Of a DNA stretch of 64,000 nucleotides, positions 43,756 to 53,204 are shown one piece after another. Position 1 is the first letter of the stretch. Each line of letters starts with the position of its first letter. The stretch is from positions 1,488,001 through 1,552,000 of the forward strand of contig NZ_CP061714.1 of the NCBI RefSeq assembly GCF_014764385.1. Direction: 5' to 3'. A model generated the notes under the pieces. The model saw only the letters and a program-made list of their open reading frames with translations, had not been told where the DNA came from and searched no databases. The DNA comes from Luteimonas sp. MC1825. Lineage in GTDB: Bacteria; Pseudomonadota; Gammaproteobacteria; Xanthomonadales; Xanthomonadaceae. A program made the translations under genes and the position numbers.

Positions 43756-44895
43756 CTATTCAGCTGACAGAAAGCCACCGCTGTAGACGCGTGGAATGCG
43801 GTCGTTCAAACCCACCAGCACTTCGTACGGAATCATGCCGGCCGCGGCCGCCACCTGTTCCGCCCGCAGCTCGGCATCGCCCTGGCGGCCGATCAGCACG
43901 ACCTCGTCTTCGTTCCATGCGCTGTCGCGGCCGATGTCGACCATGAACTGGTCCATGCACACCCGCCCGACGATCGGATACCCGCGACCGCGCAGCAGCA
44001 CGGTGCCGCGCGAGGACAGCGCACGCGGATAGCCGTCGCCGTAACCGATGGGCACCGTCACCACGCGGGTGTCCGTGGCCGGTGCCCAGGTGCCGCCGTA
44101 GCTGACCGCATGCCCGGCCTGCACCACCTTGAAATAGACCACGCGCGAAACCAGCGAAAGCGCCGGCTGCACCGCCACCGTGGCACGCGCCCCGGCACCC
44201 GGCAGCACGCCGTACAGCAGGATGCCGGGACGCACCATGTCGAGTCGCGTGTCCGGGCAATGCAGCACGCCGCCGGAGTTGGCGATGTGCCGGGGCGGCA
44301 CTGGCGCGCCGATGCGGCCGAAGTGCGCGCAGGCGTCTTCGAACCGCGCCAGTTGCAGCGCCGTCGTGGGCGAGTCGGGTTCGTCCGCGCAGGCGAGGTG
44401 CGAATAGATCCCGGCCAGCCTGATCCAGCGCGACGCCACCGCGGCCTCGATGAAGGGCCCGGCGCTCCAAGCATGCACGCCGATGCGCTCCATGCCGGTG
44501 TCGATCTTCAGGTGCACCGTGGCGTGGCGACCCATCGACGCGGCCGCGGCCTCGACGTGGCGCAGCTTCTCCAGCGACGACACGGTGATTTCGAGGTCGT
44601 GGACCAGGTACTGCGCCACCTGCGGCCCGTAGATGCCGCCCAGCACCAGGATCGGCACGCTGATGCCGGCACGGCGCAGCGCGATGCCCTCCTCGGGGAA
44701 GGCCACGCCCAGGTGCTCGACGCCATGCACCTGCAGGTGGCGTGCCACCTGCACCAGGCCGTGGCCATAGGCGTTGGCCTTGACGATGGCCATCACCGGC
44801 ACGCCGGCGTGGGCACGGATGGCACGCAGGTTGCCGGCGATGCGGTCGAGGTCGACCAGGATCCGCGTCGGGCGCTCGGCGGCATGCAGGCCCAT
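43756..44895 (-). CDS. alr: Alanine racemase
   Basis: 379-residue PLP enzyme making D-alanine for peptidoglycan. The PLP lysine is K39 in VMAIVKANAYGHG. The second catalytic residue Tyr lies in AGHAVSYGGTWAP (~residue 265), and substrate-binding PIGYGDGYPRAL and VGRVCMDQFMVD follow. Length is normal. It starts 4 bases after the dnaB stop, so dnaB-alr is an operon as in many gammaproteobacteria. Confidence 0.97.
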   Translation of the reverse strand: MGLHAAERPTRILVDLDRIAGNLRAIRAHAGVPVMAIVKANAYGHGLVQVARHLQVHGVEHLGVAFPEEGIALRRAGISVPILVLGGIYGPQVAQYLVHDLEITVSSLEKLRHVEAAAASMGRHATVHLKIDTGMERIGVHAWSAGPFIEAAVASRWIRLAGIYSHLACADEPDSPTTALQLARFEDACAHFGRIGAPVPPRHIANSGGVLHCPDTRLDMVRPGILLYGVLPGAGARATVAVQPALSLVSRVVYFKVVQAGHAVSYGGTWAPATDTRVVTVPIGYGDGYPRALSSRGTVLLRGRGYPIVGRVCMDQFMVDIGRDSAWNEDEVVLIGRQGDAELRAEQVAAAAGMIPYEVLVGLNDRIPRVYSGGFLSAE

Positions 44896-44899
44896 GCCG

Positions 44900-46315
44900 C
44901 TACTCGAAGCTGCCCACCGAGTCGTGGGCGAGGTTGTCGAAGCGCGTGTACTCGCCGAAGAACTTCAGTTTCACCGAACCCGTGGGCCCGTTTCGCTGCT
45001 TGCCGATGATCACCTCGGCCAGGCCCTTGTCGGGCGAGTTTTCCTTGTTGTAGTAGTCGTCGCGGTAGATGAAGACGATCACGTCGGCGTCCTGCTCGAT
45101 CGCGCCCGACTCGCGCAGGTCGGCCATCACCGGGCGCTTGTCGGCGCGTGTTTCCAGCGAGCGGTTGAGCTGCGACAGCGCCAGCACCGGCACGTTGAGT
45201 TCCTTGGCCAGGCTTTTCAGCGAGCGCGAGATCTCGGAGATCTCGGTGGCGCGGTTCTCGCTGTTGCCCGGTACCGCCATGAGCTGCAGGTAGTCGATGA
45301 CGATCAGGCCGAGGTCGTGTTCGCGCTTCAGACGTCGCGCCTTGGCGCGCAGCGAATCGGGCGACAGCGCCGGGGTGTCGTCGATGAAGATCTTGGTTTC
45401 CTTGAGCAGGCGGATCGCGCTGGACACGCGGCTCCAGTCCTCGTCCTCGAGCAGGCCGGTGCGCAGGCGGGTGGCATTGACGCGGCCCACGGACGAGATC
45501 AGTCGCAGCGCGAGCTGGCTGGCCGACATTTCCATGGAGAACACGGCCACGGCCTTCTTGGTCTTCATGGCGGCGTACTCGGCCATGTTGAGCGCCAGCG
45601 TGGTCTTGCCCATCGCCGGGCGCGCGGCCAGGATCAGCAGGTCGGTGGGCTGCAGGCCGGCGGTCATCTCGTCGAATTCGACGTAGCCGGTGGGCAGTCC
45701 GGTGATGCCGCCGCCGTTGGCGTAGCGCGTCTGCAGCACGTCGAAGGCTTCGGCCATCGCCTTGTTGACCGGGGTGAAGTCGGTGCGGCCACGGTTGCCG
45801 GCCTCGGCGATCGCGAACACGTCCTGCTCGGCCTTTGCGAGCAACTCGGAACTCTCGCGGCCACCTGGCTGGAAGCCGTCGTTGACGATGGTGGTGCCGA
45901 CTTCGATCAGCTGCCGCAGCACGGCCTTGTCGCGCACGATCTCGGCGTAGGCGACGATATTGGCCGCCGACGGCGTGGTGCTGGCCAGTTCAACCAGGTA
46001 CGCGCCGCCCGCCACCATCTCCGACTGCCCCTGCGACTCGAACCACTCGCCCAGGGTCACCGCATCGTAGGGACGGTTGCGCTCGGCGAGTTCCTTGATG
46101 GCGCGAAAGATCAGCTGGTGGTCGCGACGGTAGAAGTCGGACTGGTCGAGCTGGTCGCCAACGCGGTCGTAGGCCTCCGGCGAGAGCATCAGCCCGCCCA
46201 GCACGGCCTGCTCGGCCTCGACCGACTGCGGCGGTATGCGCAGCTGTTCGACCCGGGCATCGCCACGCCCCTGGAAGGCGGGGCCTTCGTGCTGGAAGCC
46301 CGGTCGTGCACTCAT
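44900..46315 (-). CDS. dnaB: Replicative DNA helicase DnaB
   Basis: 471 residues. The N-terminal primase-interacting domain (PQSVEAEQAVLGGLMLSPEA) and the RecA-like motor are clear: Walker A ARPAMGKTTLALNMAEYAA, Walker B LIVIDYLQLM, and the DnaB-specific SQLNRSLETRADKRPVMADLRESGAIEQDAD. The hexamer unwinds DNA at the fork. No intein, which often interrupts dnaB, is present. It follows the rplI terminator, so it has its own promoter; two DnaA-box-like sites lie 89-109 bases upstream of the ATG. Confidence 0.98.
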   Translation of the reverse strand: MSARPGFQHEGPAFQGRGDARVEQLRIPPQSVEAEQAVLGGLMLSPEAYDRVGDQLDQSDFYRRDHQLIFRAIKELAERNRPYDAVTLGEWFESQGQSEMVAGGAYLVELASTTPSAANIVAYAEIVRDKAVLRQLIEVGTTIVNDGFQPGGRESSELLAKAEQDVFAIAEAGNRGRTDFTPVNKAMAEAFDVLQTRYANGGGITGLPTGYVEFDEMTAGLQPTDLLILAARPAMGKTTLALNMAEYAAMKTKKAVAVFSMEMSASQLALRLISSVGRVNATRLRTGLLEDEDWSRVSSAIRLLKETKIFIDDTPALSPDSLRAKARRLKREHDLGLIVIDYLQLMAVPGNSENRATEISEISRSLKSLAKELNVPVLALSQLNRSLETRADKRPVMADLRESGAIEQDADVIVFIYRDDYYNKENSPDKGLAEVIIGKQRNGPTGSVKLKFFGEYTRFDNLAHDSVGSFE

Positions 46316-46403
46316 CGGTATCAGGACTCCCCTTGTGGGACCGTCGCCGCGGCCCTTTCTTCGTTGTCGGATTGTCATCGTAGCCCCCGCTGCCGGAAAG
46401 CGC

Positions 46404-46424
46404 TGCAGATAACACTGTGGATAA
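46404..46424 (-). promoter_or_regulatory. DnaA-box pair upstream of dnaB
   Basis: On the minus strand a perfect DnaA box TTATCCACA (46424-46416) is followed by a weaker copy TTATCTGCA (46412-46404) in the same orientation, 12 bases apart. They lie just ahead of a TACGAT -10-like element (46383-46378). Confidence 0.7.
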
Positions 46425-46463
46425 CCGGTGGGCATCGCACGGCGTGAGACGACGGAAAACGAA

Positions 46464-46487
46464 GACGGGCGCCTCTCGGCGCCCGTC
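46464..46487 (-). terminator. Terminator after rplI
   Basis: A perfect 10-bp stem (46464-46473 with 46478-46487, TCTC loop) is followed on the minus strand by TTCGTTTT. It lies 23 bases past the rplI stop and ends the ribosomal-protein operon. Confidence 0.85.
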
Positions 46488-46509
46488 GACGGAAACGCTT
46501 GGAACCCGA

Positions 46510-46962
46510 TCAGGCGGCTTCGGGCGCCACCACCACGGTGACCGTGGTGTCGATGTCGGCGTGCAGGTGCAGCACGACCTCGTACTGGCCGGTGGCGCGG
46601 AACGCGCCCTCGCCCAGCACCACTTCCGACTTCTCGACCGGATGGCCGGCCTTGGTCAGCGCCTCGGCGATATCGCGCGGGCCGACCGAGCCGTACAGCT
46701 TGCCTTCGGTGGAGGCGTTGGCGTAGATCGTGACACTCACGCCCTCGAGCGACGCCAGGCGCGTGTTGGCTTCGTCGTGCGACGCCACGGCCTTGGCTTC
46801 GTACTCGGCGCGGCGCGCCTCGAAGTCGGCGAGGTTGGAGGCGGTGGCGGGAACGGCCTTGCCCTGCGGCACCAGGAAATTGCGGCCGTAGCCCGGCTTC
46901 ACGTCGACCTTGTCGCCGAGGTTGCCGAGGTTCACGACCTTCTGCAGGAGGATCAGTTGCAT
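46510..46962 (-). CDS. rplI: 50S ribosomal protein L9
   Basis: 150 residues. The N-terminal domain [39 protein letters not shown] is the L9 signature, with a long connecting helix (~40-75) and a C-terminal domain. It binds 23S rRNA at the base of the L1 stalk. Last gene of rpsF-rpsR-rplI. Confidence 0.98.
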   Translation of the reverse strand: MQLILLQKVVNLGNLGDKVDVKPGYGRNFLVPQGKAVPATASNLADFEARRAEYEAKAVASHDEANTRLASLEGVSVTIYANASTEGKLYGSVGPRDIAEALTKAGHPVEKSEVVLGEGAFRATGQYEVVLHLHADIDTTVTVVVAPEAA

Positions 46963-47035
46963 GGTGGAGCTCCGTATTCGTTAGCGGCGCATGGCGCCGC
47001 AACTATGGCTGTCCGAACGGACGGTGTGAGGCGGA

Positions 47036-47060
47036 CGCGCCTCCCGTACCGGGAGGCGCG
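47036..47060 (-). repeat. Intercistronic hairpin between rpsR and rplI
   Basis: An 11-bp perfect stem (47036-47046 with 47050-47060, TAC loop) starts 5 bases past the rpsR stop. It may reduce readthrough into rplI or protect the rpsF-rpsR message. Confidence 0.5.
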
Positions 47061-47065
47061 CGCGA

Positions 47066-47296
47066 TCACATGGTGTGGTTGTCGGTGTACGGGATCAGGG
47101 CCAGGAAACGGGCGCGCTTGACGGCCGTGGCCAGCTGGCGCTGGTACTTCGCCTTGGTGCCGGTGATGCGGCTCGGGACGATCTTGCCGTTCTCGGTCAC
47201 GTTCTGGCGCAGGGTGTTGAGATCCTTGTAGTCGATCTCCTTGACACCCTCGGCGGTGAACTTGCAGAACTTGCGGCGGCGGAAGAACTTGGACAT
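47066..47296 (-). CDS. rpsR: 30S ribosomal protein S18
   Basis: 76 residues, basic, beginning [25 protein letters not shown] and containing [32 protein letters not shown], the S18 signature. It pairs with S6 on the platform of the 30S subunit. It starts 11 bases after the rpsF stop. Confidence 0.98.
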   Translation of the reverse strand: MSKFFRRRKFCKFTAEGVKEIDYKDLNTLRQNVTENGKIVPSRITGTKAKYQRQLATAVKRARFLALIPYTDNHTM

Positions 47297-47307
47297 GTGC
47301 GTGCTCC

Positions 47308-47763
47308 TCAGGCGGCTTCGGTGGTGTCGGTGTCGGACTCGGGCTTGTCGCCCTCGCCTTCACCCTGGTCGTCACGCGGGCGGCGTTCGCCGCGCTCGGG
47401 ACGGTCGCCGCGGTCGGGACGGTCGGTCTTCTCCGGCTTCTCGTCCTTGTTCTTCATGATCAGGGACTGTTCGGTGTCGGCCTCTTCGCGGCGGATCACC
47501 AGGTGGCGCAGGATGGCGTCGTTGAAGCGGAAGCCTTCCGCCAGCTCGTCGAGGACGGCCTGGCCGACTTCGATGTTGAGCAGCACGTAGTGGGCCTTGA
47601 CCAGGTTGTCGATGGGATACGCCAGCTGGCGCCGGCCCCAGTCTTCGAGACGGTGGATCTTGCCCTCGCTGCCTTCGATCAGCGTCTTGTAACGCTCGAC
47701 CATGGCAGGCACCTGCTCGCTCTGGTCCGGATGGACCAGGAACACGATCTCATAGTGACGCAT
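47308..47763 (-). CDS. rpsF: 30S ribosomal protein S6 with charged C-terminal tail
   Basis: 151 residues. The S6 ferredoxin-like core ([20 protein letters not shown] to [11 protein letters not shown]) is followed by a 50-residue tail of Glu, Asp, Arg, Lys and Pro. The tail has a [13 protein letters not shown] repeat and an acidic end. It is longer than E. coli S6 (~131), whose C-terminus is extended by glutamates through RimK. It starts at the ATG at 47763 with AAGGA 7 bases upstream. Confidence 0.97.
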   Translation of the reverse strand: MRHYEIVFLVHPDQSEQVPAMVERYKTLIEGSEGKIHRLEDWGRRQLAYPIDNLVKAHYVLLNIEVGQAVLDELAEGFRFNDAILRHLVIRREEADTEQSLIMKNKDEKPEKTDRPDRGDRPERGERRPRDDQGEGEGDKPESDTDTTEAA

Positions 47764-47903
47764 GTGTATTTCCTTGTGGATATCGGCCGCGACGCGAGTC
47801 GCAGGCCCGGATAGCCCCCGGCAGTGGAACGAGCGGCCGTGGGGCAAGGTCTCCCGGCGAACGGGAGCCGGCAAGTATGGCAGCCCGGCGGCCGCGGGCG
47901 CAA
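47764..47903 (-). promoter_or_regulatory. rpsF operon promoter and structured leader
   Basis: TTGCGC (47903-47898), 18 bases, CATACT (47879-47874) on the minus strand, then a leader of about 105 bases with a CTCCCG...CGGGAG hairpin (47867-47851). Many bacteria carry an S6:S18-binding leader here; I cannot confirm the consensus by eye. Confidence 0.45.
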
Positions 47904-47954
47904 ATCGTGGCCTGCCGCGCCTTCAGGCGGGCCTGCGCGACCGTGGCGGGAATT

Positions 47955-49757
47955 TCAGCCCCCGACTGCGCCCTTGGCAGTCTGCTGCCCGGCGATCCAG
48001 GCGTCGATGTGCTGCTCCAGCGTCTCCAGCGGCACGGAGCCGGTGACCAGCACGGCGTCGTTGAAGTCGCGCAGGTCGAACGCGGGGCCCAGCGCGGCCT
48101 CGGCGCGGGCGCGCAGCTCGGAGATCTTCAGCTGGCCGATCTTGTAGGCCAGCGCCTGGCCGGGCCAGCCGATGTAGCGGTCGATCTCGTTGGTGACGTC
48201 CTGCAGCGTCTTGGGCGAATTGTCCATGAAGTAGTCGATCGCCTGCTGCCGGCTCCAGCCCTTGGCGTGCATGCCGGTGTCGACCACGAGCCGAACCGCG
48301 CGCCACATGTCGTAGGCCAGCTGGCCCATGCGGTCGAGCGGATCGTCGTAGAGGCCCATGTCGTAGCCGAGGCGCTCGGCGTACAGGCCCCAGCCTTCGC
48401 CGTAGGCGGTGAAGTAGCCGACGCGGCGGAAGGTGGGCACGCCGGGCAGTTCCAGCCCGCGCGCGAACTGGAAGTGGTGGCCGGGCACCGCTTCGTGCAG
48501 CGACAGGGCCATCATTTCCCAGGTCGGGCGCACCTCGGGCCGGTACAGGTTGACGTAGTAGTAGCCGGCGCGGCTGCCGTCGGTGGCGCCGGGCTGGTAA
48601 TAGGCGGTGGTGGTGTCGGGTGCGATGTTGTCGGGGATCGGGCGCACGCCGTACGGGAGCCGCGGAATGGTGCGCGCGATCTTCACCAGCTCCGGGTCGA
48701 TGCGCTTGGAGATCGCCTGGTAGGCCTCGAGCAGGGCCTCGGGGGTTTCGTGGAAGTACGCCGGGTCGGTGCGCAGGTGCTCGAAGAACGCCGCGAGGTC
48801 ACCCTTGAAGCCGACCTCGCCCTTGACCCGCTCCATCTCGCCGCGGATGCGCGCCACTTCGCGCAGGCCGATGGCGTGGATCTCCTCGGCGCCGAGCTCG
48901 GTGGTGGTGAACTGGCGGGCCAGGAAGTCGTAGTAGGCACTGCCGCCGGGCAGGTCGGCGGCGGCGATGGTCTCGCGCGTCGCGGGCAGGTATTCGGTTT
49001 CGAAGAACTCGGCGAAGCGCCGGTATGCGGGGACGATGTCGCTGGCCACCACCGTGCGCGCCTCGGCCTCCAGGCCGGCCCGCTCCGCCTGCGGCACACC
49101 GTCGCGGAAACGGGTGAACGGGCGGTAGAAGGGGCTCCGCCCCGGATCGGCCACCACCTGCGCGGCGATCTGCCCGGGGATGCGCTCCATCAGCACGCGC
49201 GGCGGCACGTTGCCCGCGGCCATGCCTTCGCGCAGCAGCACGATGGTGGCGTCGACCTGCGCCGGGATGCCGCGCATGCGCGCCAGCCAGTCGCGGTAGT
49301 CCTTGACGGTCGCGAACGGCAGCACCTCGGCGATGCCTTCGGCGGTCTGCACGCCGCCGCGCTGGCTGACGGCGCGCTGGTACTCGCGGTACTGCTGGCG
49401 CTCGACGGCCTTCTCCAGCTGCCAGGCCATGACGTCGTAGCTGAGCTGGTCCTGCGCCGGCAGTGCTGCACGGTCGATGGCGCGCAGGCGCGCCAGCGCA
49501 TCGCGGTCGGCCGCCTGGTGCGCTGCGATCGCCGCCAGCGAGATGTCGCTCCAGCGGTCGTTGTAGCGGGCATCGCCGCGATAGCTGGCCGTTTCCGGGG
49601 ATTCGCGCAGGCCGCGCTCCCACTCTTCGTCGAAGAAGCGGTGGAGCTCGGCGGATGCAGTGCCGGCTTTCGCCGATGGGGAAGCCGGGGCGTCGGCCGC
49701 GACCGCCACGGTGGTCAATGCGACGGACAGCAGCAACAGCATCAGCACGCGCGACAT
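47955..49757 (-). CDS. Exported DUF885 family protein (putative zinc peptidase)
   Basis: 600 residues with a signal peptide (MSRVLMLLLLSVALTTVAVA). The all-helical DUF885 fold carries a metal-binding-like SLHEAVPGHHFQFARG (~residues 425-440; HEAxPGHH) and AYGEGWGLYAERLGYDMGLYDD (~460-480) that would supply the third ligand. These are the hallmarks of the family, thought to be M32/M3-like periplasmic peptidases. Substrate unknown. It converges on nothing and precedes the rpsF operon on the same strand, downstream of iscA. Confidence 0.9.
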   Translation of the reverse strand: MSRVLMLLLLSVALTTVAVAADAPASPSAKAGTASAELHRFFDEEWERGLRESPETASYRGDARYNDRWSDISLAAIAAHQAADRDALARLRAIDRAALPAQDQLSYDVMAWQLEKAVERQQYREYQRAVSQRGGVQTAEGIAEVLPFATVKDYRDWLARMRGIPAQVDATIVLLREGMAAGNVPPRVLMERIPGQIAAQVVADPGRSPFYRPFTRFRDGVPQAERAGLEAEARTVVASDIVPAYRRFAEFFETEYLPATRETIAAADLPGGSAYYDFLARQFTTTELGAEEIHAIGLREVARIRGEMERVKGEVGFKGDLAAFFEHLRTDPAYFHETPEALLEAYQAISKRIDPELVKIARTIPRLPYGVRPIPDNIAPDTTTAYYQPGATDGSRAGYYYVNLYRPEVRPTWEMMALSLHEAVPGHHFQFARGLELPGVPTFRRVGYFTAYGEGWGLYAERLGYDMGLYDDPLDRMGQLAYDMWRAVRLVVDTGMHAKGWSRQQAIDYFMDNSPKTLQDVTNEIDRYIGWPGQALAYKIGQLKISELRARAEAALGPAFDLRDFNDAVLVTGSVPLETLEQHIDAWIAGQQTAKGAVGG

Positions 49758-49808
49758 GGCGGGTCCGGAGAAGCGGGAATGGCCCCGGAGTCTAACCGCG
49801 TGACGGCG

Positions 49809-50150
49809 TCAGGCGGCCTTGTCGGCGTCGGTGGTGAAACTCTCACCGCAGCCGCACTCGGCGGCGACGTTCGGGTTGCGGAACACGAACTGCTCGTTCA
49901 AGCCGTTCTTGGTGAAGTCCATCTCGGTGCCGTCCACGAGCTCGAGGCTGTCGGCGGTGACGTAGATGCGCACGCCGTCCTGCTCGAACACGGTGTCGCC
50001 CTCGCGCGCGTCGCGGGCAAGGTCAACGGCGTAACCCCAGCCGGAACAGCCGGTGCGGTGCACGCCGAATCGCACGCCGAGCGCATCTGGCGCGCTGGCG
50101 AGGAATTCTTTCACCCTTTCCAGGGCGGCGGGAGCGAGGATGATGGCCAT
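49809..50150 (-). CDS. iscA: A-type iron-sulfur carrier protein (IscA-like)
   Basis: 113 residues of the HesB/IscA family. The three conserved cysteines C35, C99 and C101 (TGCSGWGY, ECGCGESF) have exactly the numbering of E. coli IscA, and GLNEQFVFRNPNV matches IscA better than ErpA. It transfers Fe-S clusters to apo-enzymes. It stands alone, not in an isc operon, and diverges from asnS over 82 bases. A role for maturing the aconitases is possible but not shown. Confidence 0.9.
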   Translation of the reverse strand: MAIILAPAALERVKEFLASAPDALGVRFGVHRTGCSGWGYAVDLARDAREGDTVFEQDGVRIYVTADSLELVDGTEMDFTKNGLNEQFVFRNPNVAAECGCGESFTTDADKAA

Positions 50151-50232
50151 GATGTTGATTCTACTCCGTTGCGTGGCGCGGGTCCGGTAAACTGCCCGTC
50201 CTATCTCGGTCCATCCCCCAAGGATTCAAGGC

Positions 50233-51633
<1,401 letters not shown>

Positions 51634-51636
51634 GGC

Positions 51637-51942
51637 ATGCTCCTGTTCCTGGCCCTGTGCAGCGTGGGCGTGGCGATCGCCGCGGTGTCCGCGTTCATCA
51701 TCTTCTGGCCGCTGTCGCTGGTGCACCTGCGCGACCGCCACCCGGGGCTGCGCGAGCGCCTCGGCGAAGGCGCGTTCCTGAATCCGAAGGTGCTGTGGTG
51801 GCTGCTGAACGGCGGCTACCGCGAAGCCGGCGACCACCGCTTCAGCGGCCTGGCCACCCCGGCGCGGGTATCGCTGATGACCCTGATCGGCAGCCTCGTT
51901 GCGGCAGCCCTGTTGTGGCTGTGGTCGGTGGCGCTGTCATGA
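51637..51942 (+). CDS. Small two-helix membrane protein, UspB-like topology
   Basis: 101 residues. An N-terminal membrane helix (LALCSVGVAIAAVSAFIIFW), a ~45-residue loop (LRERLGEGAFLNPKVLWWLL, YREAGDHRFSGLATPARVSL) and a C-terminal helix (MTLIGSLVAAALLWLWSVAL). The size, the YR..DHRF segment before the second helix and the topology resemble E. coli UspB, a stationary-phase membrane protein, but similarity is weak and function is unknown. It starts 3 bases after the asnS stop and overlaps the next gene by 4 bases. Confidence 0.72.
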   Translation: MLLFLALCSVGVAIAAVSAFIIFWPLSLVHLRDRHPGLRERLGEGAFLNPKVLWWLLNGGYREAGDHRFSGLATPARVSLMTLIGSLVAAALLWLWSVALS

Positions 51943-52283
51943 GCGAGGACAGCATGGAACACGACGCCGGCGGCCACGGCTACACCCACCAGGAATGGTG
52001 GCTGGCGACGCTCGGCCACACCGTGGTCTGGGCGCGCCTGCGCGTGCGCGCCGCCGGCACCGCGGAAGTCTTCGACAGCGACGGCAACACGCTCGTCTAC
52101 GACAGCGAGGACACCGCGCGCGCGATGCTGATGGACGCCGAGTTCGTCGCCTTCGATGGCCTGGATGCCGACGATGCCGCCGAACGCGGCTTCATGCTGG
52201 ACGCCCTCGAGCCGCCGCAGGGCGACAGCGACGAGTCGCTGCATCCGCGCATGGTGCAGAAGCTCGGCGGCGGCCGCGCCTGA
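51939..52283 (+). CDS. Conserved acidic protein of unknown function
   Basis: 114 residues, strongly acidic. It has no signal peptide or membrane segment; features are GYTHQEWWLATLGHTVVWAR, TAEVFDSDGNTLVYDSEDTA and LDADDAAERGFMLDALEPP. I do not recognise a named domain. The start overlaps the preceding membrane-protein stop (ATGA), indicating coupling and perhaps a shared job. Codon use is like the neighbours. Confidence 0.7.
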   Translation: MSEDSMEHDAGGHGYTHQEWWLATLGHTVVWARLRVRAAGTAEVFDSDGNTLVYDSEDTARAMLMDAEFVAFDGLDADDAAERGFMLDALEPPQGDSDESLHPRMVQKLGGGRA

Positions 52284-52320
52284 GCCACCGCCCCACCCCC
52301 ACTCACGAGGAGCCACCGCC

Positions 52321-53106
52321 ATGGACCTGAACCTCAACGGCCGCCACGCACTGGTCTGCGGCGCGTCTGAAGGGATCGGCCGCGCCACCGCGGTTGAACT
52401 CGCCGCGCTTGGCGCCAGCGTCACCGTGCTGTCCCGCCGCGAGGACGTGCTGCGCGAAGTGATGGCCGGCCTGGCCAGCGGCGACGGCCGCCAGCACGAC
52501 CTGGTGGTGGCCGACAGCGCCGACACTGAAGGCCTGCGCGTCGCCGTGGCCTCGGTGGTCGCCAGGCGCCCCGTGCACATCCTCGTCAACAACACCGGCG
52601 GCCCGCCGGGCGGCGCGCTGGCCGACGCGCAGCTGGCGGCGTTCGAGGACGCATTCCGCCGCCACGTGCTTGCCAACCAGGTGCTGATGCAGGCGGTGCT
52701 GCCGGGCATGCGCGAAGCGCGCTGGGGCCGCATCGTCAACGTGGTCTCGACCTCGGTACGCGAGCCGATCGCAGGCCTGGGCGTGTCCAACACCACGCGC
52801 GGCGCCGTCGCCTCCTGGGCCAAGACCCTGTCGCGCGAACTTGCACCCGAGGGCATCACCGTCAACAACGTGCTGCCCGGCTTCACCGAGACGGGGCGCA
52901 TCCGCCAGATCATCAGCGACCGCGCCAGGAACGAAAACCGCAGCGAGGACGACATCCGCCGCGACATGGAGGGCGCCATCCCGGCCCGCCGCTTCGCCAC
53001 AGCGGACGAGACCGGCGGCGTGATCGCATTCCTGTGCTCGCCGGCCGCGGCCTACGTCAACGGCGTCAGCCTGGCCGTGGATGGCGGGCGCATGGCCTCC
53101 ATCTGA
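52321..53106 (+). CDS. SDR family oxidoreductase lacking the YxxxK pair
   Basis: 261 residues with a Rossmann fold: the NAD(P) motif ALVCGASEGIGRA (residues 10-22), NNTGG (90-94) and the C-terminal VNGVSLAVDGG. The family catalytic triad S-x12-Y-x3-K reads S143-x12-S156-x3-R160 (VVSTSVREPIAGLGVSNTTR), so the acid/base Tyr and the Lys are both replaced. Similar YxxxK-less SDRs with SN..R are known in databases as I recall, but their chemistry is unclear. It has a strong GAGGAG ribosome-binding site and is followed by a hairpin, separating it from the kynurenine operon. Confidence 0.88.
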   Translation: MDLNLNGRHALVCGASEGIGRATAVELAALGASVTVLSRREDVLREVMAGLASGDGRQHDLVVADSADTEGLRVAVASVVARRPVHILVNNTGGPPGGALADAQLAAFEDAFRRHVLANQVLMQAVLPGMREARWGRIVNVVSTSVREPIAGLGVSNTTRGAVASWAKTLSRELAPEGITVNNVLPGFTETGRIRQIISDRARNENRSEDDIRRDMEGAIPARRFATADETGGVIAFLCSPAAAYVNGVSLAVDGGRMASI

Positions 53107-53132
53107 GACCATGCCGAAAGCTGCGGAGATCC

Positions 53133-53164
53133 GCCGTGCCGCAGCGCAAGCGCGTCGGCACGGC
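53133..53164 (+). terminator. Hairpin between the SDR gene and the kynurenine operon
   Basis: A perfect 9-bp stem (53133-53141 with 53156-53164, 14-base loop) lies 26 bases past the SDR stop. No U-tract. Confidence 0.5.
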
Positions 53165-53169
53165 CAACA

Positions 53170-53198
53170 CTGACGATCGACCTGTCGCCGGGTAAGCT
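53170..53198 (+). promoter_or_regulatory. Candidate promoter of the kynurenine operon
   Basis: CTGACG (53170-53175) and TAAGCT (53193-53198), 17-base spacer. The -10 ends 6 bases before the dehydrogenase ATG, so the transcript would start at or next to the start codon (leaderless). Confidence 0.5.
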
Positions 53199-53204
53199 TG
53201 GCGG

